Of a stretch of DNA of 40,754 nt, positions 23,801 through 31,998 are shown one piece after another. A program made the translations under genes and the position numbers. The number at the start of each line of letters is the position of its first letter. Position 1 is the stretch's first letter. The stretch comes from a virus, in the IMG/VR virus record IMGVR_UViG_3300028837_001857, positions 1 through 40,754 of that record. One strand, 5' to 3'. Under the pieces are notes generated by a model. The model made no database searches, had not been told where the DNA came from, and was given only the letters and a program-made list of their open reading frames with translations.

Positions 23801-24572
23801 GGTGTTATATGAGCTGGAGTCCGTAAAAACTGTAACCGGTTCCGTGGGTTTTTGGAGCGGGGACGAAGATTTAACCGTTTATTATGCCGACGACAAGCAG
23901 CGCACGTGCCGTGATCCCAGGCTGGATATTACCACATCGGTGTCCGAATTTGAGATATGGGGCATGAAAGGGGGCGGATCGGAAGAGATCAGCAGTGTAG
24001 ATGCGGATGAACATTATGTGGTTATAACCATCGAGATTCCGGATTTGACCGGGATGTTAATTGCGTCGGTGGCCGCGCTGGTGGGTGTAGGCACGGCATG
24101 CACTTTTTGTGACGGGTACGTGACCGGATGGTGCGGGTACTGTATGCTTGCGATAACAACATTGCTTAATCTGGTTTTGATGATCCTTGGAGCAGTGGCT
24201 TCTTATGCCTATGACATCTGGGCGCGTCCGGTCGGTCATGAGCGGGCTACTTTTCAGGCCCTGGCGGATGATGAAGAATTTCAACAGCAACTTAACGGAA
24301 AAATTATTGCCGAGACCATAGATGATCCTTTTTGTTATATGATTTCCCGGTGTCAATTGGTGGCCGATTTTGAACTTTCTGTTGTAGAAGCCCAGCGCCG
24401 GCGCCTGGCTTTCAAAAAAACAGGTCATTTGCAGGATGAAATCGGAGATATTCTGCGAATAAGCCATCCATATTCCGGTGAAGATATAGAATTGCTGGTT
24501 ACCGGGTTAAAGCGATCCGTAAAAATCGGCGGAGAAATTGCCGACACTATCGAAGGGTGGCGGCTGTCATGA
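20814..24572 (+). CDS. Giant tail hub/tip protein with sialidase-like insertion and hydrophobic segment
   Basis: A 1252-residue protein. Residues 1-40 and about 780-1252 look like one tail-hub protein; the C-terminal part has ILQIEWEVDKPNKLTFSMSN, VVAEDSRSLWDD and LADALRLILDHFGYFGF. About 700 residues of beta-propeller-like sequence lie between, with a clear Asp-box SDDNGSSWS near residue 241 and WF-containing blades. This suggests surface-glycan binding or cleavage. Residues near 1080-1137 contain two very hydrophobic stretches (MLIASVAALVGVGTA and MLAITTLLNLVLMILGAVAS) around a CTFC ... CGYC loop, unusual for a virion protein. ATG 20814 is chosen; the upstream start at 20775 lies in repeat A. 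The stop overlaps the next gene as ATGA. Confidence 0.75.
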   Translation: MSITLDATLKTAQDGDSHRPIVDLVTSPMEAAIPFRGSNFNTGDITESNRDLIVTSSGRLANVYLLDGDLYYYYSNTDTNQWQTPVYIGTGLGDILSASVCELTNGHLGVILVKANYDLGYMIISQTGSIETAYAAISTGNSWVGGVSVITLANNTYLLICADGDAEPPGDSDNYYLQKRTSSNFTSWSAASDISLPGLSVPHYKNNPHLLQITSGRIYLHFDYLTSLTNDIEVRNVYYVISDDNGSSWSVPAAVTSHGEIGKMATNPVAGEKEDGNIIVVYQEENNTLHYHNMDGTGDLDWVGNALAYDPAQQLIIATNHDEWFTTPCVMAIDTGTNQFIKYWDDSTSPLFTGDFKTMFNQNGGCKYPFYLFSHSENDNHGDSRHAIEVLNYVEDSITKYQTGINFNIGRIGSYGHDWWDGITPFVRLVSDTDRRLYIGYKRTDYAIHGPPAFLLGYIDLDEVADPISGMYTWHEVAYISYGPSDSWGINSLWWEESIQRFVLLHNSQDRDTGNPTDYGGVWFIDDDGVLTDVWSHGDNAGLPKGGAYRGVWRQGNEIKGNIWFTFEYLAGYPDRRGLCRLNLDTNAFTYHEPTWFTCTGDCGLNDLEAIDGDRILMTCNAGDCDKSGVVILDTGTMEWTIYNNNTIPGMFWRSPTNCSRWRSDRVVVQYDVSTKTIYAAYGGHQNHAYDQYMGIIYFSEYGSYSILKYLTVTIPDGAPVYGEEASLSYYSFEYNPALTIDADGYAWFTWDHMDSTVENSLVWANTMSDKQVEDYLVDGSILQIEWEVDKPNKLTFSMSNGHLFDPLNYLSIWSIYFRAGRVLTLKLGERVGEADYLQAQGKYIVKETSLSYTKSYPIIRVVAEDSRSLWDDTHIIASEYFSDVSPKTVTESLLVDHGGLTGSDYDIPAYEESHNLYHQFVDMNLADALRLILDHFGYFGFMNVDGKYQPRRVRVAGSPDHIYTGAEIIEFTPDSKYATWLNRIIVTGMSNIFSEVLYELESVKTVTGSVGFWSGDEDLTVYYADDKQRTCRDPRLDITTSVSEFEIWGMKGGGSEEISSVDADEHYVVITIEIPDLTGMLIASVAALVGVGTACTFCDGYVTGWCGYCMLAITTLLNLVLMILGAVASYAYDIWARPVGHERATFQALADDEEFQQQLNGKIIAETIDDPFCYMISRCQLVADFELSVVEAQRRRLAFKKTGHLQDEIGDILRISHPYSGEDIELLVTGLKRSVKIGGEIADTIEGWRLS

Positions 24573-26116
24573 GGATGTACGATCAAAAATTTGCAAAGCG
24601 GTGGTTTGACAAGGGGTCGAGTGTTAGAACCGAATCCAGGGACGCCGTGTTGTGGACAATCGATTGGGCTAACCGTATTTGCAATGTGAAAATTCAGGGT
24701 TCCAATGAGTTGGTCACCGCCCATTTTCCGCAAAACGAGGCCACCCTTATGGGATTTATGCGGGCAGGAAATGCAGTGCGGGTTGTGCATCGCGGCGGCG
24801 TTCGAGGCTATCTTGAAGTTGTGGGGCACGGCATGGCTATCCCGACTCCCGTGTCGGGGGGGTCCCACCCTGAAATTTCAGGCCTGCCGGATGAGATTGT
24901 TTCCGGAGGCCAGATCATTCCCACCGAGCCTGCTTCCATGAGCGTAACCATATTAGACGGTACCTACCGGATTAACGGCGTAGTGTACAGCCTGTCCGGC
25001 GGGGCATTCGGAGAGCCGGAGACTGCCGAAGATTCCACTATTTTAACCGATGAAACCTACCCGCCCATGTACACGGATGATCCTTATGAGTATGAAACGA
25101 CCGCCGAGGATTCCACTATTTTAACCAACGAGATTTTTCCTCCCATGTACACGGATGATCCCATCGGCGACTATGAACTCGATCCGGCGCCCACCGGGAA
25201 TAAATTCAGGTATGACGGTTTTTATGTGGGCACGGACGGCATCATAACATATCTTAAAGGATCCGAAGCATCGAGCAGCCCGGTAAAGCCGTCAATCCCA
25301 AGCGATACGGTGCTGATCGGAGAATATATTTTATTGTGGACAGGGGTTACCGAAATTACCGGCCAGCATATCGGGATGTTGTGGGAAGAGCCCTGCGCAT
25401 CCGATGTTTCTATTACTGCAATTGATGAGTTTGCATGGGACGGCGGAGACAGTACCCCTGAAACTGATGTAACACTCACGGTGTTAAATCAGTATGGATG
25501 GGCGATTTCCGGCGCGTATTTATTAGTTTTAAACATGATGATGGGTTCCGGGCAGATATATTCCGCACAAACGGGGTGGCATGCATCCCAGGCCAGCCAG
25601 GAAATTGACGGAACTTCTTACGCCTTTGTGTACCAACGTAACCAGGCCGTTGTTGAGACATCGCCCTATTTTATGGCTACCGCTTACAGTGATGACGGCA
25701 AACAGACCCATGCGAATTTTCATCGCATGATTTTGCTTTCCGAAGGCGGCACGGAAATAGAAGGAGATCAAGGCCATGCGATCACGGCTCCAAATACAAG
25801 CCAAACACTAACACCGGCGTCAAACGTGGAAGTGGATTGGTATGATGGTCACAAGGCAGAGATTGAAATGGATCGGGACATTACTTTTACTTTTGTTAAT
25901 GCTTTAAATCAAGACAGGCTAATCCTGGCAATCGAGCAGGACAGCACGGGGGGATGGACGCCCACGTTGCCTTCATCTGTAAAGTACGGGGCAGAAATTA
26001 CAAGCGTGACTATAGATACGACAGCGAACAAAAGATCTTGTCTCGGTTTTATTTATCATGCAGCATCCGGGAATTACGACCTGGTGGCTAATGTCTCCGG
26101 CTATCCGGCATCATAA
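24569..26116 (+). CDS. Tail tip/baseplate-spike protein
   Basis: A 515-residue protein coupled to the hub gene by an ATGA overlap. Residues 20-100 have a beta-barrel look ([39 protein letters not shown]), like OB-fold spike or hub-associated proteins. A directly repeated 26-residue unit ([12 protein letters not shown] ... PPMYTDDP) follows near 152-203. The C-terminal part has an Ig-like segment ([19 protein letters not shown]) and a final [15 protein letters not shown] ... region typical of phage fibre appendages. It probably links the hub to the fibres. Confidence 0.65.
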   Translation: MRMYDQKFAKRWFDKGSSVRTESRDAVLWTIDWANRICNVKIQGSNELVTAHFPQNEATLMGFMRAGNAVRVVHRGGVRGYLEVVGHGMAIPTPVSGGSHPEISGLPDEIVSGGQIIPTEPASMSVTILDGTYRINGVVYSLSGGAFGEPETAEDSTILTDETYPPMYTDDPYEYETTAEDSTILTNEIFPPMYTDDPIGDYELDPAPTGNKFRYDGFYVGTDGIITYLKGSEASSSPVKPSIPSDTVLIGEYILLWTGVTEITGQHIGMLWEEPCASDVSITAIDEFAWDGGDSTPETDVTLTVLNQYGWAISGAYLLVLNMMMGSGQIYSAQTGWHASQASQEIDGTSYAFVYQRNQAVVETSPYFMATAYSDDGKQTHANFHRMILLSEGGTEIEGDQGHAITAPNTSQTLTPASNVEVDWYDGHKAEIEMDRDITFTFVNALNQDRLILAIEQDSTGGWTPTLPSSVKYGAEITSVTIDTTANKRSCLGFIYHAASGNYDLVANVSGYPAS

Positions 26117-26127
26117 GAGGAGAAATT

Positions 26128-26562
26128 ATGGCAACAGAACACAACTGGTCAGCTTATGACACAATAGCGGATGCTATTACTGGATCAAGCCTGAATTCTT
26201 TAGCAGATGGCGGAACAGCGCTGGGGAGCGTAATTGACAACACTTCCGACAAGGAGCTGTATATTCAGTTTGAGGTTAATTTAGCATCAGTGGACCTCTC
26301 CGGGCAAAATCAATGTGCGGTTAATTTATATATTGTTCAAAGTCTGGACGGGACGAACTATGCGGACACAAACGTGTTAGATTACAAGCGTTTATGCTCG
26401 GTTGGAGTAAACAATACAAACGCCGCCCACAAAGAAGTTTCGCACCCGTGCGTAATTCCGCCCGGAAAATTCAAAATTAACATCGAAAATAAAACAGGGG
26501 CCGCATTTGCTTCATCCGGGAACACGATTAAATATAGAACATTCAGCATGGAATCAGCGTAA
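26128..26562 (+). CDS. Tail fibre-region virion protein
   Basis: A 144-residue beta-rich protein ([37 protein letters not shown]) resembling small accessory proteins found in phage fibre loci that carry jelly-roll-like domains. A strong AGAGGAG precedes the ATG. The stop and the next start overlap (TAATG). Specific function unknown. Confidence 0.6.
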   Translation: MATEHNWSAYDTIADAITGSSLNSLADGGTALGSVIDNTSDKELYIQFEVNLASVDLSGQNQCAVNLYIVQSLDGTNYADTNVLDYKRLCSVGVNNTNAAHKEVSHPCVIPPGKFKINIENKTGAAFASSGNTIKYRTFSMESA

Positions 26563-27431
26563 TGCTTGTTGGAATACCAAATTTTAACAGACCAAAGGAA
26601 AAGCCGCAAAATATTATAGCCGGCCGATCAAGGGAAGACATCTGTTACTCCGTGCGGCATTGGAGTGAAAACGTATTAGGTGCGCCAGCGCCCGTGATAG
26701 CCATGCCATTTGCAGAAGGTGCCGGTGAAACGTGTTATAACTACGGTGCTGTGAGAAAACAACCATCTCCTGTCGGTCCGGCATATCAAAAGTGGTCGGG
26801 CAATCATTACTCGTTTGGGGATACGGGATATGATGAAAATTATATTAGCTTTGGAAATGAATCAGGATTAGTGCCGACGTCCGAATTAACGGCATTTGGG
26901 GTTTATTATCATACTGGATTGTCGTCGAGCCCATATGCACCTGTCATTCGTAAAAACAGTGTTTTTGCGATGGACCTTTTAAACAGAGTTACTTTAAGAG
27001 CTTTGATTAAAACAACAGGAGGTACTGACGCGTGGACAGGGGCTAATGATCAGACGATAACTTTCGATTATAACCCTCACTCTGTTGCAATCGCATGGGA
27101 CGGGGATGGAATCGATATGTATCAAGACGGCTCACTAAAAGGTGTAAAGCCGTGTTCTGGAGCCGTTGTCTCCAACTCAAGTATCGTAACGGTAGGAGGG
27201 AACGATTATAGCTCTTGTTATAACATAAAGGGCCCCGGTGGCTCTGGTGGATTATATAATTTTCTTTTTTGGCATTATGGTCTGGCTCAGAGCCAAATAG
27301 AATTTTTAGAAGAACATCCTTATGGGATGTATGTGCCGATAAAAAGACCTCTTTATTTTTTTATTGGTGTGTACGCTGAAGCACCGCCGGAATATGATCC
27401 AAGAACAAGTTCTTTCTTCTTGGTTATGTAA
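26562..27431 (+). CDS. LamG/concanavalin-like tail fibre protein
   Basis: A 289-residue protein. The middle (LNRVTLRALIKTT ... VAIAWDGDGIDMYQDGSLKG) and the C-terminal YNFLFWHYGLAQSQIEFLEE, ending in an EHPYGMYVP-like strand, match LamG-type jelly-roll domains. Those domains in phages usually end with a helix (S-Q-I-x-x-L) and 'P-Y-x-M-F/Y-x-P'. It likely binds host surface sugar. Its start overlaps the previous stop. Confidence 0.75.
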   Translation: MLVGIPNFNRPKEKPQNIIAGRSREDICYSVRHWSENVLGAPAPVIAMPFAEGAGETCYNYGAVRKQPSPVGPAYQKWSGNHYSFGDTGYDENYISFGNESGLVPTSELTAFGVYYHTGLSSSPYAPVIRKNSVFAMDLLNRVTLRALIKTTGGTDAWTGANDQTITFDYNPHSVAIAWDGDGIDMYQDGSLKGVKPCSGAVVSNSSIVTVGGNDYSSCYNIKGPGGSGGLYNFLFWHYGLAQSQIEFLEEHPYGMYVPIKRPLYFFIGVYAEAPPEYDPRTSSFFLVM

Positions 27432-27441
27432 GGGAGGTTAC

Positions 27442-27663
27442 ATGGAACAAATATTGAAGGACATACTTAAAGAGTTGAAGTACCAGACCAAGCTAATGGA
27501 AGATATGTTCCATAATAGGGACGCAAAAAACGTTGGCGCCCGGCAGATACAAGATCACATGACCTCATTAATGGCCAATGTGAAAATGATGCCGGGGATG
27601 AAACAACCGCAAGTACAGAAAGTGCTGGATGATTTAATGAACATAATTCCGGGAGGTAAATAA
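27442..27663 (+). CDS. Small helical phage protein
   Basis: 73 residues, helical and amphipathic (MEQILKDILKELKYQTKLME), with a Met-rich C-terminal half. AGGGAGG lies 4-10 nt before ATG 27442. An upstream in-frame start at 27364 would overlap the fibre gene and is less likely. The stop overlaps the next start (TAATG). No family recognised; translational coupling implies a virion or assembly role. Confidence 0.65.
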   Translation: MEQILKDILKELKYQTKLMEDMFHNRDAKNVGARQIQDHMTSLMANVKMMPGMKQPQVQKVLDDLMNIIPGGK

Positions 27664-27932
27664 TGAGCACAAATTACCACACACCGTATCCGGCGGCTAT
27701 GGCATACAAGACAAGTCTGCTAAACGTCCCGCCCGGCGAGCTGGACGCACAGATTACGATCAACGCGGCGGATATAGCCGCTCTGGAAGCAGACATCAAC
27801 CAAGCAGGATTATCAGCCGGAGCCGGAAAGATTGTGCTGGTCAATGCCGGCGGCACGGCATTGGAGTTTGTGGATGTCATATTTCATGACGATGATTTCA
27901 TCGTGCATGACGATGATTTTATATATCATTAG
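27663..27932 (+). CDS. Small tail-fibre-like protein
   Basis: 89 residues: an Ala-rich start, an ITINAADIAALEADINQAGL segment with a coiled-coil-like pattern, then GAGKIVLVNAGGTALEFVDV, as seen in trimeric fibre proteins, and an acidic repeat tail (FHDDDFIVHDDDFIYH). It fits a small fibre or fibre-tip segment. Confidence 0.6.
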   Translation: MSTNYHTPYPAAMAYKTSLLNVPPGELDAQITINAADIAALEADINQAGLSAGAGKIVLVNAGGTALEFVDVIFHDDDFIVHDDDFIYH

Positions 27933-27940
27933 AAATGATA

Positions 27941-28008
27941 GCCACAAAGGCACAAAGACACCAAAGTTTTTTTATTAAAGTTTCTTAGTGTCTTAGTGCC
28001 TTGGTGGC
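27941..28008 (+). repeat. Palindromic repeat family A, copy 6
   Basis: GCCACAAAGGCACAAAGACA on the left and AGTGCCTTGGTGGC on the right. It ends 21 nt before the next ATG, which has its own AAAAGGAG. Confidence 0.95.
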
Positions 28009-28029
28009 GAATAAAAAGGAGAAAATCCC

Positions 28030-28422
28030 ATGTCTAAAAAATTGTTTGATTATGCATTAACGAAACTCACGGCAGCGCCGGTAACTCTGGATTTGTCCGG
28101 GACCGGGCAAACCACGATTTACACCGTGCCCGCCGGAAAAATCATGATCCCGGTGGGGATCGGCCTGGTGGCCGGTGCGGATTGCGGGGCGTCGATTATC
28201 ACAGCCGGGCGAGTGGGCGCGCTAACTGATTTCCTGGGGTCCCAGACCTTGAGCAATATTGACGCGTCCGGAGACATGGCCTGGCTCCAGCCTGTGCCCA
28301 ATGCCACGCCGGTTTTGCTCAAAACCTATGCCGCCGCCGTCGTTTTTCAGATCGACGTGACCACGGCCCTGGGCGGCGCCACCAATTATGTGGATCTGTT
28401 CGGGTGGTTAAAGGATGCATAA
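28030..28422 (+). CDS. Hypothetical virion protein
   Basis: A 130-residue protein with beta-sheet character (TTIYTVPAGKIMIPVGIGLV, PVLLKTYAAAVVFQIDVTTA), low charge and many Ala/Gly, typical of small phage structural proteins. AAAAGGAG precedes the ATG. It is bracketed by two family A repeats and has no recognised family. Confidence 0.65.
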   Translation: MSKKLFDYALTKLTAAPVTLDLSGTGQTTIYTVPAGKIMIPVGIGLVAGADCGASIITAGRVGALTDFLGSQTLSNIDASGDMAWLQPVPNATPVLLKTYAAAVVFQIDVTTALGGATNYVDLFGWLKDA

Positions 28423-28432
28423 CTGAAAGATC

Positions 28433-28504
28433 GCCACGAAGACACAAAGACACCAAGAAAGTTTTTTAAAAAAGAAAATCTTAGTGCCTTGGTGCCTTAG
28501 TGGC
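28433..28504 (+). repeat. Palindromic repeat family A, copy 7
   Basis: The left arm is GCCACGAAGACACAAAGACA and the right arm ends GGTGCCTTAGTGGC. It follows the previous stop by 10 nt and lies 53 nt before the next ATG. Confidence 0.95.
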
Positions 28505-28557
28505 AATAATAAAAGTTTGAATTGAAATATAAACCAGTAACAAGCAACGAGTAAAAA

Positions 28558-30255
28558 ATGGCTCTGACATGTCAAACAGATAGCAGGATCGCCGATGCCA
28601 GCAGGAATTGGCAGCAGGCGTGTAATGTTGATGTAACCGGTTGGGATGTAGCCAATGAGTTCATCGTGGCCACCTACGCCCTGGCGGATTCGGTCAACCC
28701 GGATTCGGATTTTAAGCTCCAGTGGCGCCGGGCCGGGGGCTCGTTCGCGGATGTTGCTGCTGATACTGAGATCTGTTGGGGCACGGGCACGGTCCTGGTG
28801 GACGGAAATCCCGTGGGTGCGGCGGCGGGTTGTCTTGCCACGGTTGATGATGACGTTGAAAACGAGGGCGACAACCTGGCCCACGTCGATAATATCAAAA
28901 ACGGCGATTACTGCGAAATCCAGTGGGCGCTTGGCTTCGGCTCCGGAGCCCAGAACAGCCAGGAATACGAGCTGCAGTTGGTCTCCATCGACTGGAGCAA
29001 TTCGGCGGTGTTGCAGGTATCGATTACCACCGCCGCCGGCGGAGATTTGATCCAGTTCGCAACCTCGATATCCGGCGGGTCCAACACAAGCGATGCCGGT
29101 GTCAATGTTTCCAGGAAGCTAAGCTCCGCTATCAACGCCCAGGCAGCAACCGCCGACATTGCGCTCCTGGTCGAGAGGCAATTAGCCTCTTCGATCGACG
29201 CCGTATCGGATGTGACTGCCATTAATCTTGACGCTGGCATATCATTTGCGAGCTCGATGAATGCCGGCACGCTTGCCTCGGTCGCGGCCCTGCAAATAGC
29301 CCGCGTCCTGTCAAGCTCCCTAACAGCGGGCACGCTCACCTCGGATGTGGTGTTGGCGGTCAAACGCGAGATTGCCTCGGCCATAGCCGCCTCTTCCGGC
29401 GCCGCCGATATCGTACTGGCAATTTCCAGGCCGTTAAGCTCGACCATCGCTGCGGGCACCCTGTTATCGGATATCGAGCTTAATGTCGGTGATTTGATCC
29501 AGTTCGCCACCGCGATCGCGGCCCTGTCAGGCACCGGCAATATATCCCTGGCAGTTAAGAGGCCGCTGGGATCTGCTATAGCTGCCCAGACCCAGTCCGA
29601 CAGTATATCCCTTGCCATTTTAAGATCACTAAATACTTCCATTGCGGCGTTATCAAACACTTCCGATATGCCACTGGCCGTTAAGAGATCCCTGGGATCT
29701 GCCATCGACGCACAGACTTCAACCTCGGATATCGAGCTTTCAATATCCGGCCTCGTTCAGTTTGCGTCGTTAATTTCAGCCACATCCGACGTGGCCGATA
29801 TATCCCTGGCGGTCAACCGGGCACTCGGCTCATCCCTGGGAGCTCAAACAAGCACTTCCGATGCGGCGATAAATGTGTTCAGGGGACTCGCCTCGACGTT
29901 CGGCGCCCAGACTAACACGACAAGCATATCCCTGGATATTTTGATTCGATTTTTATCCGACATGGCAAGCGCCGTCACAACGGCGGATATTTCCCTTGCG
30001 GTAGATCGCGCCTTAAATTCGGCCATCCATGCCCAGACGGCAATGGCGGACATTAATCTTTTGAATCTTTTATATATTGCATCGCAAATCAACGCCTCGA
30101 CGGAAACAAGCGATATAGATCTATTGGTCGGGACTCTTGGAATTATTATCGATCCGTCAATAACGTCGATCACGCTGGTGCGCACCCTGGAATCCAGGAC
30201 ACCGGTGCGTGAAATCGAGTCAAAAACAATAATAAGAACAATACTGCCAAAATAA
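28558..30255 (+). CDS. Repetitive tail fibre protein
   Basis: A 565-residue protein. Residues 1-155 form a non-repetitive head (beta-rich, ISRxxDASRNWQQACNVDVT-like). The next ~370 residues are some 15 imperfect repeats of about 23-24 residues with a core of the form Leu-x-Ser-Ala-Ile-x-Ala-Gln-Thr-x-x-x-Asp-Ile-x-Leu-x-Val-x-Arg. Such a regular hydrophobic/small-residue pattern fits a beta-solenoid or trimeric fibre shaft. The C-terminus (RTLESRTPVREIESKTIIRT) is a distinct conserved-looking cap. It is likely a long side fibre or fibre shaft. Confidence 0.7.
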   Translation: MALTCQTDSRIADASRNWQQACNVDVTGWDVANEFIVATYALADSVNPDSDFKLQWRRAGGSFADVAADTEICWGTGTVLVDGNPVGAAAGCLATVDDDVENEGDNLAHVDNIKNGDYCEIQWALGFGSGAQNSQEYELQLVSIDWSNSAVLQVSITTAAGGDLIQFATSISGGSNTSDAGVNVSRKLSSAINAQAATADIALLVERQLASSIDAVSDVTAINLDAGISFASSMNAGTLASVAALQIARVLSSSLTAGTLTSDVVLAVKREIASAIAASSGAADIVLAISRPLSSTIAAGTLLSDIELNVGDLIQFATAIAALSGTGNISLAVKRPLGSAIAAQTQSDSISLAILRSLNTSIAALSNTSDMPLAVKRSLGSAIDAQTSTSDIELSISGLVQFASLISATSDVADISLAVNRALGSSLGAQTSTSDAAINVFRGLASTFGAQTNTTSISLDILIRFLSDMASAVTTADISLAVDRALNSAIHAQTAMADINLLNLLYIASQINASTETSDIDLLVGTLGIIIDPSITSITLVRTLESRTPVREIESKTIIRTILPK

Positions 30256-30267
30256 AGGAGATGAATC

Positions 30268-31044
30268 ATGGGAAGCATATCGGATTATTTAGAGCTCGAA
30301 CTTTTGGATCATGTTTTTGGCACGGCGTATTCGGTGCCGGCCGATATTTATATCGCCCTGTCCACCGCCGATCCGCTGGATACCGGTGCCGGGATAGCCG
30401 AGCCCAGCGGCAACGGCTATGCCCGGAAAGTTCATAATAGCTGGGACGCCGCGGCTGGGCGGCTCACCGAAAATACCGGAGTGATCACCTTTGCTCAGGC
30501 CACTGGAGCCTGGGGAACCATCACTCATTATGCCATTTTTGACGCTATAACCGGAGGGAATTTTTTGGGCCACGGGAGTTTGGCGGTCAGCAAGGCAGTT
30601 GTGAACGGCAATACGCCCTCCATTGCGGATGGAGAAATAGAAGTTTCGTTCAATTCCGGTGCCATATCCAACTATCTCGCGCACAAATTATTGGATCATG
30701 TGTTTAAGGTTGCGTCCTATTCCCAGCCGACAATCCATGTGGCATTAAGCACGGCAAATCCGGGCGATGATGCTTCCGGTTTAGCTGAACCTGGTTCTGG
30801 TAATTATGCCCGTAAGGCTCACTCGGCCTGGGATGTCGCAGCGGCAGGCGCCACGGAAAATACGGGTGCCATTACCTTTAACACCCCGTCCGGGTCATGG
30901 GGCCTGATCACCTATTGCGCCATTATGGATGCGCTCACATCCGGGAATATGCTCTGGTACGGCACGGCAACGCCAAATCAGACTCCGGACGATGGCGACA
31001 CAGTGGAATATGCGGACGGCGAGCTGGATGTGAGCTTGAGTTAG
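30268..31044 (+). CDS. Tail fibre protein, tandem two-domain
   Basis: A 258-residue protein made of two copies of one domain of about 128 residues. Both begin I-S-(D/N)-Y-L-x-(L/H)-(E/K)-L-L-D-H-V-F. Both contain an (A/S)LSTA(D/N)P segment, a YARK-(V/A)-H-(N/S)-(S/A)-WD motif, ENTGxITF, WGxITxxAIxDAxT and a final GTATPNQ/GSLAVSK-like strand. This resembles a common small phage virion protein family, usually present as one domain. AAAGGAG precedes the ATG. Confidence 0.75.
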   Translation: MGSISDYLELELLDHVFGTAYSVPADIYIALSTADPLDTGAGIAEPSGNGYARKVHNSWDAAAGRLTENTGVITFAQATGAWGTITHYAIFDAITGGNFLGHGSLAVSKAVVNGNTPSIADGEIEVSFNSGAISNYLAHKLLDHVFKVASYSQPTIHVALSTANPGDDASGLAEPGSGNYARKAHSAWDVAAAGATENTGAITFNTPSGSWGLITYCAIMDALTSGNMLWYGTATPNQTPDDGDTVEYADGELDVSLS

Positions 31045-31054
31045 GAGGCCCATT

Positions 31055-31618
31055 ATGACAACCGAAATTATTTGGTTAGGCCACGGCAACACCATCGATT
31101 TGTTGCTCAAAGCCGACGGCGTTGCGACAGGGGCTACCTGGACGAACGGGAGCGCGACCGTTGATGATATAGTCGGCATCGTTCTGGCCGGGAATTATCA
31201 TCTAAATGAATATATTATCGGCCCGGACAGTCAGAGATATCAGATAATTGCTTGCCCCATATCCGGCAATCCGGACGCTTTTACCCTTGACAGGAACTAT
31301 GAGGGCGGCACTGTATCCGGGTCCGACGGTGCGTTTCGCATAGACGTTAAAGCACCGGTAGATCTTTCAGCCGTGACCAAGATCACGGCCAGCTTCGGAA
31401 GCAAGCTGATCAGCTCATCGGACAAAGCCGTCGGGCTCATCACTTGGGATCAGGCCGGATACGAGATCGGCGAGATCCGCATGGACATCGGCGGCGAAAC
31501 CATTGCGCCCGGAGGCTACGACGTGCCGATCATCACCTATGACCCGTCCAATGCGGCCGGGGTCGTGTGGGGAGAGGTTTCCGTACTGGTCCGGGTCGAA
31601 GTGGAAGCCTCCCCATGA
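31055..31618 (+). CDS. Virion-associated hypothetical protein
   Basis: A 187-residue beta-rich protein (IDLLLKADGVATGATWTNGS, AVTKITASFGSKLISS, GYDVPIITYDPSNAAGVVWG). The 60-130 region resembles small phage structural proteins that pair with fibre proteins. A strong AGGAGG precedes the ATG. The stop overlaps the next gene's ATG, so it ends the tail operon where the lysis genes begin. Confidence 0.65.
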   Translation: MTTEIIWLGHGNTIDLLLKADGVATGATWTNGSATVDDIVGIVLAGNYHLNEYIIGPDSQRYQIIACPISGNPDAFTLDRNYEGGTVSGSDGAFRIDVKAPVDLSAVTKITASFGSKLISSSDKAVGLITWDQAGYEIGEIRMDIGGETIAPGGYDVPIITYDPSNAAGVVWGEVSVLVRVEVEASP

Positions 31619-31998
31619 CCGGATGCCCGAATCAGGAATGTCAAAAAAATCTGGATGGCGCCCGAAAAACGCTATACGGAAATGACGGTACGGGGGGCCT
31701 GGTGCGCTGCGTGACGGAAAAACTGTCCAAGAAAATAGCTATCGCATTCATGGTCTTTTTTATTTCCACCGGCAGCGGATTTGTGCTCTACGGCATGGAT
31801 AAAAACGGCAAGCAGCATAAAGAGATAAATCAAAATGCCCAGCAGATCGAGGTCATAAAAACCGAAATGAAGCATATCAAGAATTCGGTTGATAAATTGA
31901 AAAAGGGCCAGGACGAAATCCGCGAAAACCAAATCCGCATCGAGCAGATCAAATCGGCGGTCAAGGATGCGCTTAAAGAATCCCGGGAGGAAAACTGA
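31615..31998 (+). CDS. Membrane-anchored coiled-coil protein, possible holin/lysis accessory
   Basis: 127 residues. A short N-terminal segment with three Cys (CPNQEC, later VRCV) is followed by one membrane segment, KIAIAFMVFFISTGSGFVLY. Then comes a long charged coiled coil (QIEVIKTEMKHIKNSVDKLK ... IRIEQIKSAVKDALKE). The layout recalls XhlA-like haemolysin or holin-accessory proteins. It overlaps its neighbours on both sides (ATGA each), and the endolysin follows directly. ATG 31615 is preferred over 31567, which lies within the previous gene. Confidence 0.65.
   Translation: MTGCPNQECQKNLDGARKTLYGNDGTGGLVRCVTEKLSKKIAIAFMVFFISTGSGFVLYGMDKNGKQHKEINQNAQQIEVIKTEMKHIKNSVDKLKKGQDEIRENQIRIEQIKSAVKDALKESREEN

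Noticed and set aside
7201-28504. Family A repeats as intrinsic terminators
   Set aside because: The T run is in the loop, not after the stem, and downstream genes belong to the same operon.
28908-29705. 265-residue minus-strand ORF
   Set aside because: Shadow of the repetitive fibre gene, whose repeats keep the antisense frame open.
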